DNA of 53,253 nt from assembly GCA_017384225.1 (NCBI GenBank), contig JAFNUD010000016.1, positions 1 through 53,253 of the forward strand, given 5' to 3'. Of the stretch, positions 45,744 to 53,253 are shown piece by piece. The notes under the pieces are model-generated. The model had not been told where the DNA came from, searched no databases, and was given only the letters and a program-made list of their open reading frames with translations. Source of the stretch: Paludibacteraceae bacterium (GTDB lineage: Bacteria > Bacteroidota > Bacteroidia > Bacteroidales > Paludibacteraceae). The translations under genes were made by a program, and so were the position numbers. Within the stretch, counting starts at the first letter, position 1. Every line of letters starts with the position of its first letter.

Positions 45744-45788
45744 GTGTGTTATTAAGTTTTCAAAATAAAAATCTAATATTTATTAAAT

Positions 45789-48200
45789 ATGGACAAATAT
45801 ACTGAAACATTGTATCTTTTAGGTTGCTACATGGTTGTAGCTGATCGAGAAATAAACGCATTAGAGGTTAAGGCGCTTGAAACAATTATATTGGATGTTG
45901 AATACGACAATTTGTCTCAACTGCGAAATTCCATATTTTCTGATGCTGATGACAAACCTGATTATTTTCAGTTATTAAATCAGTTGCCATTGGTATGCAT
46001 GAGTGTTCAGCAAAAGGAGCGCGCCATACGATATGTTGTTCAAGTGGCATGTGCTGATGGTTTTGTTGGAGCACAAAAATTAGTTATCATTTCAGATATT
46101 GCATCTGCTATTCATTATGATGCATCTGCCATTTTGCAAGAAGAGGAGCAACTGACAAAGGAACTTACAGAGTCTGCCCGTTTGAGTCGTATGCAGCGTT
46201 TGTGGGGAAATGTAGAAAAAGTATGTTACGATACTTTTGCAAATAGAGAGAAACAGAGTACATTGAACAAAATGTTCGGTGGATTAGGGTTTCAATCAAT
46301 ATTAGAGAGTATAACTGATCAAGCACTTTTAGACTATAGTCGCGTAGATAGTATTATGCAAATAATGGACAATGATTTGCAGCAGACCCATAAGACAGTT
46401 AAACAATTATCGGAGAAAATTGATAAAACTAAAGATTTTAAAGAAATTTCTCAGTCTTTGGAAACTACCAACCAGCACTTTATAGACCTTATAGAGCATT
46501 CTATGCAGGAAAATAGAGAAATGCTTGACAAGAAACAACGTAATATACGTTATTTTACGATAGCATTCATGGGACGCACCAAAGCAGGGAAGAGTACCCT
46601 GCATAAGGTTATGACGCAAGAACTAAACGATGATATCGGAGTTGGTAAATTACGTACCACCCGCTATAATCGTAGTTGGTATTGGGATAAATTGCGTATT
46701 GTAGATACGCCCGGCATAGGTGCACCAGGTGGTGATGTAGATACTAATATTGCCAAGTCAATCATTGACGAAGCAGATTTAATATGTTATGTTGTAACCA
46801 ACGATTCTATTCAAGAAACAGAGTTCGATTTTTTTAATACTATCAAAGAACGCAACAAACCATTATACATTATCTTAAATGTTAAGAGCAATCTATCGGA
46901 AGGTGTGCGTTTGAGAAAGTTTCTTGAGAATCCTACAAAATGGCGTGATGACACTGGGCGCGAATCTTTGCAAGGGCATTTTGATCGTATTCATGATAAA
47001 TTAGATGGCAAGTACAATATGAATGCGGTGAAAATTATACCACTCCACTTATTGGCAGCCCAATTGGCAACATGTTCGAGTATGGATCAATCCATTGCAG
47101 AGACTTTGCTGACTGCCTCTAATTTTTTAGAATTCACCAACTCTATTAAATCTGAGGTGTATGATACTGGTTGTCTCAAGAAAAGTATGAGTGTAATTGA
47201 GGGTTCTGCTTATCAGATCCATCAAGTGCGTGAAACATTAAATGCAGATTATGTAGTATTATCTAACAATTTAACAATACTTAAGAATCGATACATTAAG
47301 TATAGGCAATTTCTTGATTGTGAATCTAAAAGACTTATTGAGGATGTGAAGGAGGCGTTCCGAAACGCTAAGACACAATTACACAATCGTGCATCTGACT
47401 TTGCTTCACAACATTATGATGATAAGAATGCGGGGCAAAAATGGAGTTCAGATGGCGCAGTAAAAGGAATACTGAATCGCTTAAATACACGCATAAATAA
47501 CAGAATGAAGGATTATGAACTCAAAGTAAAATCCGAGTTAGAGGAAATGATTTCCGATATTCAAATTACTATAAAAGCCACTTCCCATTCCGATGCTGAG
47601 GGTGGAGCTTCAGGTAAAAATGCTAAATTAGTAATAGGTATAATAGGTAGTTTAGTGACATTAGCATTATCTTTTACACCAATTCCTTGGATTGCTATAC
47701 CTGTCGCAATCGTTATTGGGATCGTAACAAGTTTATTTAAAAGTAGGGAAGAAAAAATAAGAATCGCAATACAGAAATTACGACAAAAGATAGACAATGA
47801 GATAAATAGTAAATTCCATAGTCAGATGGATTCCACCATCGCAAAAATACAAAATATGACAACTCAATTAAAGGTCGATGTTGATAGACCATTTAATTTA
47901 CACATCACAGCTACTGAAAGTTTATTGAATACTTTGAAGGATGTACAATCCACTTGTGTTTTCAATGAATCGGTGGTGAATTCGCTTATTGGTTTTAGGA
48001 TTCTTGATTTTGCAGGAAAATCTCCGCTAAGAGATAAGAAAATATCTGAATTAAGTAATGACGAATTGGTGCAAAAATACCCCGTGACACGAGATTGGAG
48101 CAACCATACGCTATGTTATAACTATTCTATTAGCTGTTCGTCTAAGCAAATCCAAAAAGCGGAGGCAGCAACTCAGATGAATATTCAAACTAAAAAATAA
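45789..48200 (+). CDS. Dynamin-like GTPase with N-terminal TerB-like domain
   Basis: The 803-residue protein begins with a TerB-like helical domain (about 1-120: LLGCYMVVADREINALEVKALE, VQVACADGFVGAQK). A GTPase domain follows with P-loop GRTKAGKST (about 261), VDTPGIGAPGG (about 303) and NVKSN in the G4 position (about 364). A long helical region then leads to a hydrophobic hairpin (LVIGIIGSLVTLALSFTPIP, then a second half, about 615-652), as in membrane-active bacterial dynamins. It is paired with a second dynamin five bases downstream. Base composition looks more A/T-rich than in neighbouring housekeeping genes, by eye only. Likely role: membrane remodelling, possibly in defence. Confidence 0.87.
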   Translation: MDKYTETLYLLGCYMVVADREINALEVKALETIILDVEYDNLSQLRNSIFSDADDKPDYFQLLNQLPLVCMSVQQKERAIRYVVQVACADGFVGAQKLVIISDIASAIHYDASAILQEEEQLTKELTESARLSRMQRLWGNVEKVCYDTFANREKQSTLNKMFGGLGFQSILESITDQALLDYSRVDSIMQIMDNDLQQTHKTVKQLSEKIDKTKDFKEISQSLETTNQHFIDLIEHSMQENREMLDKKQRNIRYFTIAFMGRTKAGKSTLHKVMTQELNDDIGVGKLRTTRYNRSWYWDKLRIVDTPGIGAPGGDVDTNIAKSIIDEADLICYVVTNDSIQETEFDFFNTIKERNKPLYIILNVKSNLSEGVRLRKFLENPTKWRDDTGRESLQGHFDRIHDKLDGKYNMNAVKIIPLHLLAAQLATCSSMDQSIAETLLTASNFLEFTNSIKSEVYDTGCLKKSMSVIEGSAYQIHQVRETLNADYVVLSNNLTILKNRYIKYRQFLDCESKRLIEDVKEAFRNAKTQLHNRASDFASQHYDDKNAGQKWSSDGAVKGILNRLNTRINNRMKDYELKVKSELEEMISDIQITIKATSHSDAEGGASGKNAKLVIGIIGSLVTLALSFTPIPWIAIPVAIVIGIVTSLFKSREEKIRIAIQKLRQKIDNEINSKFHSQMDSTIAKIQNMTTQLKVDVDRPFNLHITATESLLNTLKDVQSTCVFNESVVNSLIGFRILDFAGKSPLRDKKISELSNDELVQKYPVTRDWSNHTLCYNYSISCSSKQIQKAEAATQMNIQTKK

Positions 48201-48205
48201 AAACT

Positions 48206-49921
48206 ATGAGTACAATTCATTATGCTGAGTTTCAGCAGAAACTCACATCATTAGTCAGCAATACGATAAAATTGTTGAACGAAACAGGAAACAAACAGTT
48301 GGTAGATGAGTTGCAACAAGATTTGCAGAATACAAGTGAACGCAAGGAACTGCGTTTGGCATTTGTAGGGCAATATAGTTCTGGCAAGTCTACTATTATA
48401 TCAGCTCTTACTGGAAACAAAGATATTGTGATAGATGCAAATGTAGCTACAGATAAAGTATCTGAATATAAGTGGAATAATATTTCACTTATGGATACTC
48501 CAGGTATATTAGCAGGTAAGGTTGAACGTCATGACGAAGCTACAAAAGAAGCTTTGAATCAATGTGATTTGATCTTTTATGTATTGACCAGTCAATTATT
48601 TGATGATTTGTTGTTTAACAATTTTATTGATTTGGCGTATGAACAACATTTGGCGGATAAGATATTTATCGTAGTGAATAAGATGAATATGGAGAGTGGA
48701 AATTACGATGAATTGGTAGATAACTATTTGGTGTCGTTAAATAAGATTTTCCAAGATCGAGGGTATGATTTATCGCAATTTCCAATAGCGTTTATTGATG
48801 CAAATGATTTTATTGAAGGGATAGAAGATGCGGACGATGAGTTTATTCAAATGAGTCGATTTGAACAGTTTATAGATAAATTAAATGCTTTTGTTAGTCG
48901 AAAAGGAGTTATCAAGAAACAATATGATACACCAGTGCGTTTGCTTCAAAGTTATGTGAAAGATATAGCTGTTTCAGCGGTAGATACTGAGTTAGCAGAA
49001 TTTTATCGTCAGTTCGAAGCAAAGATTACTAACGCTCAAAATGAAACAAAACGCGATGTTGAAACCATCTTATATAGTTTTGATGGTCAAACTATGAATA
49101 AGGTCATTGCATTATCACAAGAAATTGGAGATTCTGAACTTTCTGAACAGGATTGGAATATTAAACAAAATAAACTTAATGATAATTTGACGGAGGAAAT
49201 TTCCAATACATCATTAGCCATTGAAAAAGTGATAAATGAAAACTATGTTCGTTTGATGGATTCGATAGAGGAATTTGGACAGAAGGAAGCCCTAGTGCAA
49301 TTCCAAAATCGTTTAGATGTTAGATTAAAAGAATCTGGTATCAGTATTGAAGAACGAAAGAATTTGGAAAGACAGATGCAAGTTGTAGATTGGTTAAAGC
49401 AAGGAGCTAACCAAGTAGGTAAAACTATTGCAGATTTGGCTCCTGGAGTGGGAGCTAATGGCTTATTTAGCGGTATTAGTGCTGCTTCTGGATCGCAGTT
49501 GCATTCTATAGTCAAGAATGTTGGACATTTCTTTGGTAAGAGTTTCAAACCATGGGAGGCTGTTCGTACGGCTAGCAACATTGCTAAAGTTGCTAAATTT
49601 GGTATACCAGTTATATCATGTGGAATAGACATTTGGATGCAAGTACGTGATGTTAAAAAGGAGAATCAGCGTATGCAACAAATCAAGGAATCGAAGAATA
49701 TGTTTATTACTCAATATCAAACAGAAATAAATCGAGTAAAAGCAGAATTCGAAAGGTATTTGCAAAATTGTATGGACAATTACAATCATAAACGCAACGA
49801 GATAAATACCTCGAAAAATGAAATTATTCGTATGTCCGAGCAAAACGAAGCGTTAACTAAACGAATCCATGCTCTTGAAGGTGAGTACATTGATTTTATA
49901 GAGGTAATCAATAAAGAGTAG
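48206..49921 (+). CDS. Second dynamin-like GTPase
   Basis: The 571-residue protein has P-loop FVGQYSSGKST (about 52), a switch region preceding MDTPGI (about 95), and NKMN (about 158). A helical stalk follows, then a Gly-rich hydrophobic segment (VGANGLFSGISAASGS, about 413-430) and a second hydrophobic stretch (FGIPVISCGIDIWMQV, about 465-480). A coiled-coil C terminus closes it. Tandem dynamin pairs in bacteria often act as heteromers. The five-base gap to the first gene suggests cotranscription. Confidence 0.88.
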   Translation: MSTIHYAEFQQKLTSLVSNTIKLLNETGNKQLVDELQQDLQNTSERKELRLAFVGQYSSGKSTIISALTGNKDIVIDANVATDKVSEYKWNNISLMDTPGILAGKVERHDEATKEALNQCDLIFYVLTSQLFDDLLFNNFIDLAYEQHLADKIFIVVNKMNMESGNYDELVDNYLVSLNKIFQDRGYDLSQFPIAFIDANDFIEGIEDADDEFIQMSRFEQFIDKLNAFVSRKGVIKKQYDTPVRLLQSYVKDIAVSAVDTELAEFYRQFEAKITNAQNETKRDVETILYSFDGQTMNKVIALSQEIGDSELSEQDWNIKQNKLNDNLTEEISNTSLAIEKVINENYVRLMDSIEEFGQKEALVQFQNRLDVRLKESGISIEERKNLERQMQVVDWLKQGANQVGKTIADLAPGVGANGLFSGISAASGSQLHSIVKNVGHFFGKSFKPWEAVRTASNIAKVAKFGIPVISCGIDIWMQVRDVKKENQRMQQIKESKNMFITQYQTEINRVKAEFERYLQNCMDNYNHKRNEINTSKNEIIRMSEQNEALTKRIHALEGEYIDFIEVINKE

Positions 49922-49953
49922 TCAATGTTGATTCTATATTTTAATATAATTCT

Positions 49954-50082
49954 ATGCTAACCTCTCGCAAATGCCTTTCTTGCGGACAAGTGTTCGCAGA
50001 AGGTGATCTACTAAAAGATCTACTGCCAAAGTGTCCTCACTGTGGCAGTAGGGTGACTATCCCTAAATTCAGTTCAAAATGA
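49954..50082 (+). CDS. 42-residue zinc-ribbon protein
   Basis: ATG at 49954 opens a 42-codon frame with two CxxC pairs, CLSCGQVF and CPHCGSRV, 20 or so residues apart, the layout of a zinc ribbon. It ends with TGA (50080-50082), which overlaps the ATG of the nuclease gene (ATGA). The tight coupling and the intact Cys pairs argue that it is real. Possible roles: nucleic-acid or partner binding for the nuclease. This gene is easy to overlook because of its size. Confidence 0.8.
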   Translation: MLTSRKCLSCGQVFAEGDLLKDLLPKCPHCGSRVTIPKFSSK

Positions 50083-50600
50083 TGACTACACAGGAAAAAC
50101 AAGCACTTCGTCTGCGCACGGGTTGGTGCGATGAAATAGTGAACTGCATTGGCTCTATGGAAGAAGCCAACATATATATCCGTGCTGGCTTACAAGCGCG
50201 CCTTATTGGCGGGCGTTGGGCTCTATGTCGCAAAGATATCGATTGGGCAGACTTTTCCATCCGCCGCAATACTTGGCTCAAAACAAGTACCCAAAAACCG
50301 CTTAAAGATTACGACCGTTGGGCGGAGTACAATAATGCCGACTTGATAGGAGAGGGTTTCCCTCCTCGTGACCCGAATGGCGATCCATATGAACTTCATC
50401 ATATCGGACAACAACAAGACTCGCCATTTGCCGAACTGACTTGGGCAGAACATATGGGCGGTGGGAACAACACTATTTTACACCAAGCTGGCAAGGAGTC
50501 AGAGATTGATCGTGGACAGTTTGATTATGAAAAGTCTGCATACTGGAAAGCCCGTTTTGCTGCCTTCAATCCACAAGAGAAGCAGCAGATATATGGATAA
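50079..50600 (+). CDS. LHH-type HNH/Endo VII superfamily nuclease
   Basis: The 173-residue protein ends in a nuclease-like domain: ADLIGEGFPPRDPNGDPYELHHIGQ (about 87-111) with the Leu-His-His motif at 106-108, DSPFAELTWAEH (about 114-125) and a later His in NNTILH (135). LHH domains usually form the tip of large polymorphic toxins. Here it stands alone, without a signal peptide, after about 85 N-terminal residues of the type LRTGWCDEIVNCIGSMEEA. It is coupled to the zinc ribbon and follows two dynamin genes. It is probably an intracellular DNA- or RNA-cutting effector. Confidence 0.85.
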   Translation: MMTTQEKQALRLRTGWCDEIVNCIGSMEEANIYIRAGLQARLIGGRWALCRKDIDWADFSIRRNTWLKTSTQKPLKDYDRWAEYNNADLIGEGFPPRDPNGDPYELHHIGQQQDSPFAELTWAEHMGGGNNTILHQAGKESEIDRGQFDYEKSAYWKARFAAFNPQEKQQIYG

Positions 50601-50636
50601 ATCATTGTACCATAAATATAAATACACAAAAAAACT

Positions 50637-50987
50637 ATGCCAAGACTTATTCAACTTGGAAACGAGATTATTCGTATTTACCCCGAGAAACCCACACAAA
50701 TTCAGTATTCCACTAGCGGTGGACGCATGTGGAGCAGTCGCTATACAGGAACATCGTGTGGTGACTTCATAGACTTGATTGTCTATAAAAATGAGTTGAT
50801 AGCTGCTACTACTAAAGGAATCTATTATTCCACCAGTGGCGGACGTATGTGGTCTGCTCGTTACACGGGTACATCCTATGGTATATTCCAATCGCTTATG
50901 GACAATGGCAACGAACTTTTGGCACAAACCGACAAAGGATTGTACTATTCTACCAGTAGCGGACGCATATGGAGCAAACGCCGATGA
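50637..50987 (+). CDS. Small Asp-box-like repeat protein
   Basis: The 116-residue protein has three 40-residue repeats, each with YSTSGGRMWS or YSTSSGRIWS at residues 24, 64 and 104. The word S-T-S-G-G-R-x-W resembles the Asp-box (S-x-D-x-G-x-x-W) of sialidase-type propeller blades. Three blades are too few for a closed propeller, so it may oligomerize or bind a partner. No signal peptide. It is 36 bases after the nuclease and is a candidate partner or inhibitor. Confidence 0.75.
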   Translation: MPRLIQLGNEIIRIYPEKPTQIQYSTSGGRMWSSRYTGTSCGDFIDLIVYKNELIAATTKGIYYSTSGGRMWSARYTGTSYGIFQSLMDNGNELLAQTDKGLYYSTSSGRIWSKRR

Positions 50988-51004
50988 AACTCCCTTAAAA
51001 AAAC

Positions 51005-51040
51005 AACAACTGACATCCCAAAGGATGTCAGTTGTTATTT
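51005..51040. terminator. Bidirectional terminator between the cassette and ftsE
   Basis: AACAACTGACATCC (51005-51018) pairs with GGATGTCAGTTGTT (51023-51036) around a CAAA loop. A-rich sequence precedes and T-rich sequence follows, so it can stop transcription from both sides. Confidence 0.92.
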
Positions 51041-51063
51041 ATTGTTTACCAATAGTTTATCGC

Positions 51064-51729
51064 CTATAGTTCCGTAATCTTTCCGTCTGCGAATTGCAGT
51101 TTTCTGCCAGGGTATTGTTCGGGCCATGCAGGATTATGTGTGGACATAATAACCGTCATACCTGCTTGACTAATGCTGTATAGCAAATCCATAATACCCT
51201 TGCCCGTTTCAGGGTCGAGGTTGCCAGTTGGTTCATCTGCTAAAATCAATCCAGGTGCATTCAGTAGCGCACGCGCAATGACCACGCGTTGTTGCTCACC
51301 TCCAGATAATTGATACGGCATCTTATAGGCTTTCTCCTCCATGCCTACTTGCATAAGCACATCGTGAATATTATTGCGCATCGCCTGTTTGTCTTTCCAG
51401 CCTGTTGCTTTCAGTACAAACATTAGATTCTCCTCTACATTGCGGTCGCTGAGCAGTTGGAAGTCTTGAAATACTACTCCTACTTTGCGGCGTAGATAAG
51501 GTATCTCGCGGCGACGAAGTTTGAGCAAATCGTAGTCTAAAGCCATGGCATGAGTTCCCTCTACAGGCAACTCACCGTAGATGGTTTTCATAAAACTACT
51601 TTTACCACTACCTACGCGCCCTAACAAATAAACCATTTCTCCCGACGAGATTGTCAAATTGACATCCTTGAGAACAATCTGCTCATCTTGGCAAATCTCA
51701 ATATGCTTGTATGAAATCAGTTCTTTCAT
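51064..51729 (-). CDS. ftsE: FtsE-like ABC ATPase
   Basis: The 221-residue ATPase has Walker [13 protein letters not shown] (about 36), a Q-loop in VVFQDFQLL, signature LSGGEQQRV, Walker [14 protein letters not shown], and a switch His in STHNP. This is the FtsE/LolD class. FtsE works with the membrane protein FtsX to control peptidoglycan hydrolases at division. ftsX is not adjacent here, as is common in Bacteroidota. It overlaps the DUF349 gene by four bases. Confidence 0.88.
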   Translation of the reverse strand: MKELISYKHIEICQDEQIVLKDVNLTISSGEMVYLLGRVGSGKSSFMKTIYGELPVEGTHAMALDYDLLKLRRREIPYLRRKVGVVFQDFQLLSDRNVEENLMFVLKATGWKDKQAMRNNIHDVLMQVGMEEKAYKMPYQLSGGEQQRVVIARALLNAPGLILADEPTGNLDPETGKGIMDLLYSISQAGMTVIMSTHNPAWPEQYPGRKLQFADGKITEL

Positions 51730-53213
51730 TCAGCGTTGTCTATTTGGTTGATTTTTTGCTCTAGGTCGTTGAGTTGCTCTTTGAGTGTGTCAATCTTCTT
51801 GCGCATGTCATCCACCAATTTGTTAGCAGTCTTTGATTTACCTGTAAAGAAGAGGATGTTGTTTTCAGCAGTCTTGATTTCTTGTACAAGGTTCTCGTAC
51901 ATGCGGATGAGTTTTTGGCGATCGTTCATGCCATCCACTTTCTTATTCCAACGCTCTTTAGCTTCGGCGCGTTTTTGTGCATATTGTTCGCGGAGTTCCT
52001 TAGTGGCTTCGCGTTTTGCCTCGAAGAATGTGTCGCAAGCTGCGGTAAACTTCTTCCATAGGTCATCGGAGTACTTGCGTGCTACGGGACCTACTTTCTT
52101 CCATTGTTGTTGGAGTTCGATGAGGCGGTTGGTGGTTTCTGTCCACTCAATGCTATCTTTGAGTGCTTCAGCTGCTTCTACTAATTCGCGTTTTTTCTTC
52201 AGGTTCTCACTTAATTCATCGCGCATACCTTTGTAGTATGCTGTCTTAGTTTTGAAGAAAGCTTCGCAGAGTTCGCGGTACTCGTTGTAGATAGTTTGAT
52301 TTTGTTTTTTAGGAGCGAAACCGACAGTACGCCATTCTTGTTGTATAGCTTGCACTTTCTCTGTAGCATCGTCCCATTGCTTGTTGCTCTTCAAAGTAGT
52401 AGGATTAATCTCTTTGAGTTGAGCAATCAGCGCTTGTTTCTTTTCGAGATTCTCGTTCTCTTTAGCGTGAATCTCATCAAAATAAGCTTGGTGCTTTTTG
52501 TTGATTACGCTGCTGGCTTGCTTAAAGCGATTCCAAAGTTCTTCGCGTAACTCACGTGCTACAGGACCAATCTCAGCCCATTCATCGTGCAGTTGTTGCA
52601 ACGCACGGTTAGCTTCTATAATACTTGGATTCTCTTGTAACTTCTCTGCTGCTTCGCAAAGAAGAGTTTTCATTTCTAAATTTTTCTTGAAATCAAGGTC
52701 GCGCAACTCAATGTTGATTTTTACAAGATCATAGAAACACTCTTGGTATTGCTGATAGTTTTTCCACACTTCTTGTGCTTTTGTTGCTGGTACAGGACCA
52801 ATGGTTTTCCATTCTGCTTGCAACTCCTTCATTTTTTTGATGTTATCCATCACATCGGCAGTCTCAGCATCTGCCATTTCCTTCATTTGTGCAAGGATAT
52901 TCTCTTTACGCAGGAGATTTTGTGCTTGTTCTTCTTCAAACTGCTTTTGCAGCTCAGCGCGGCGTTGTTTATATTGATTCAACAATTCGCGGAACTCTTG
53001 CTCCAATTCATCGATAGAAGGCAACCAGTTTTCAAGCACTTCTCCTGCAGCCTCTGCAGCCTCTTGAGCGGCTTTCTTCTGAGCTTCTAAATCTTGGTGA
53101 TACTGACGATAGAACTGTGTTTTCAACATTTCTACTTGTTCTTTCACTTCCGCTACATCCTTTTGTAGTAGTTCCTTTAGTTCGTCCACGAACTGTTGTT
53201 TTTCATTTGCCAT
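51726..53213 (-). CDS. DUF349-repeat protein
   Basis: The 495-residue protein is fully helical with at least four DUF349-type repeats. Each has the W.xxGPV/GFAP core: EWKTIGPVPATKA, EWAEIGPVAREL, EWRTVGFAPKKQ and QWKKVGPVARKYS. There is no signal peptide or membrane segment. Bacteroides homologs are often longer (about 600 residues), mostly through N-terminal acidic extensions. Function is not established. It is upstream of and coupled to ftsE. Confidence 0.9.
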   Translation of the reverse strand: MANEKQQFVDELKELLQKDVAEVKEQVEMLKTQFYRQYHQDLEAQKKAAQEAAEAAGEVLENWLPSIDELEQEFRELLNQYKQRRAELQKQFEEEQAQNLLRKENILAQMKEMADAETADVMDNIKKMKELQAEWKTIGPVPATKAQEVWKNYQQYQECFYDLVKINIELRDLDFKKNLEMKTLLCEAAEKLQENPSIIEANRALQQLHDEWAEIGPVARELREELWNRFKQASSVINKKHQAYFDEIHAKENENLEKKQALIAQLKEINPTTLKSNKQWDDATEKVQAIQQEWRTVGFAPKKQNQTIYNEYRELCEAFFKTKTAYYKGMRDELSENLKKKRELVEAAEALKDSIEWTETTNRLIELQQQWKKVGPVARKYSDDLWKKFTAACDTFFEAKREATKELREQYAQKRAEAKERWNKKVDGMNDRQKLIRMYENLVQEIKTAENNILFFTGKSKTANKLVDDMRKKIDTLKEQLNDLEQKINQIDNAE

Positions 53214-53253
53214 ATCTGTAAAATAGTTACGCCCTTACGAGCGGGGTTCATAA

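Noticed and set aside
50079-50600. Fragment of a polymorphic toxin (orphan toxin tip)
   Set aside because: It has its own start coupled to the upstream zinc ribbon and an extended N-terminal region. No toxin repeats, PAAR, VgrG or secretion tail are nearby.
45140-51063. Integrative element or prophage around the dynamin cassette
   Set aside because: No integrase, transposase, tRNA, or flanking direct repeats at both ends were seen; only the gene content is accessory-like.

Overview
The window comes from a bacterium of the phylum Bacteroidota, most likely order Bacteroidales. The evidence is the promoter type (TTG or TTTG, a 20-base spacer, then TAnnTTTG), a type IX secretion pair (porU, porV), a fused murF-alr gene, an insert-bearing SecA with a zinc tail, and several lineage-typical families (DUF3078, DUF349, LptD, a Bacteroidales-type radical SAM enzyme). 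Most of the window is chromosomal housekeeping DNA. No rRNA, tRNA, CRISPR array, integrase or insertion sequence was seen.

Layout. Bases 2-4006: 3' part of a large surface protein with a recent internal duplication and Ig-like (BIG2) domains. 4212-12268: secA, lgt, a DUF3078 protein, fmt, nadK and an HD-domain gene in one run. 12360-16712: pdxJ, exbB, exbD, tonB, a DJ-1 family gene and a second DUF3078 protein. 16723-18848: a coiled-coil gene, zapA and rny. 19108-20303: a short leader ORF coupled to a radical SAM gene. 20469-30960, minus strand: argS, a secreted alpha/beta hydrolase, an aminopeptidase P, nadC, bcp, an orphan ABC ATPase, a shortened murF-alr fusion and pheS. 31285-45139, plus strand: lptD, a SlyD-like isomerase, der, a fumarylacetoacetase-like fragment, porU, porV, ispF, a small secreted protein, aroK, sufE, a DUF2490 protein and an unknown gene. 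45140-45788: a gene-free region with tandem repeats, two promoters and a probable structured RNA. 45789-50987: an accessory cassette with two dynamin-like GTPases, a 42-residue zinc ribbon, an LHH (HNH/Endo VII) nuclease and a three-repeat Asp-box-like protein. 51064-53213, minus strand: an ftsE-like gene and a DUF349 gene.

How the genes fit together. Much of the window serves the envelope: export and lipoprotein maturation (SecA, Lgt), TonB energization (ExbB, ExbD, TonB), LPS assembly (LptD), type IX secretion (PorU, PorV), peptidoglycan precursors (MurF-Alr) and division (ZapA, FtsE-like).

Two things stand out. First, the dynamin/zinc-ribbon/LHH/Asp-box cassette looks like a self-contained conflict or defence module with no obvious delivery apparatus. 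Second, many families of very short tandem repeats (7, 8, 9 and 11 bases) and mini-hairpins lie in intergenic gaps and also inside conserved genes as in-frame insertions (argS, the aminopeptidase, the radical SAM gene, the ABC ATPase, the DUF2490 gene). Sequence identities and functions were read by eye; no database search was run.
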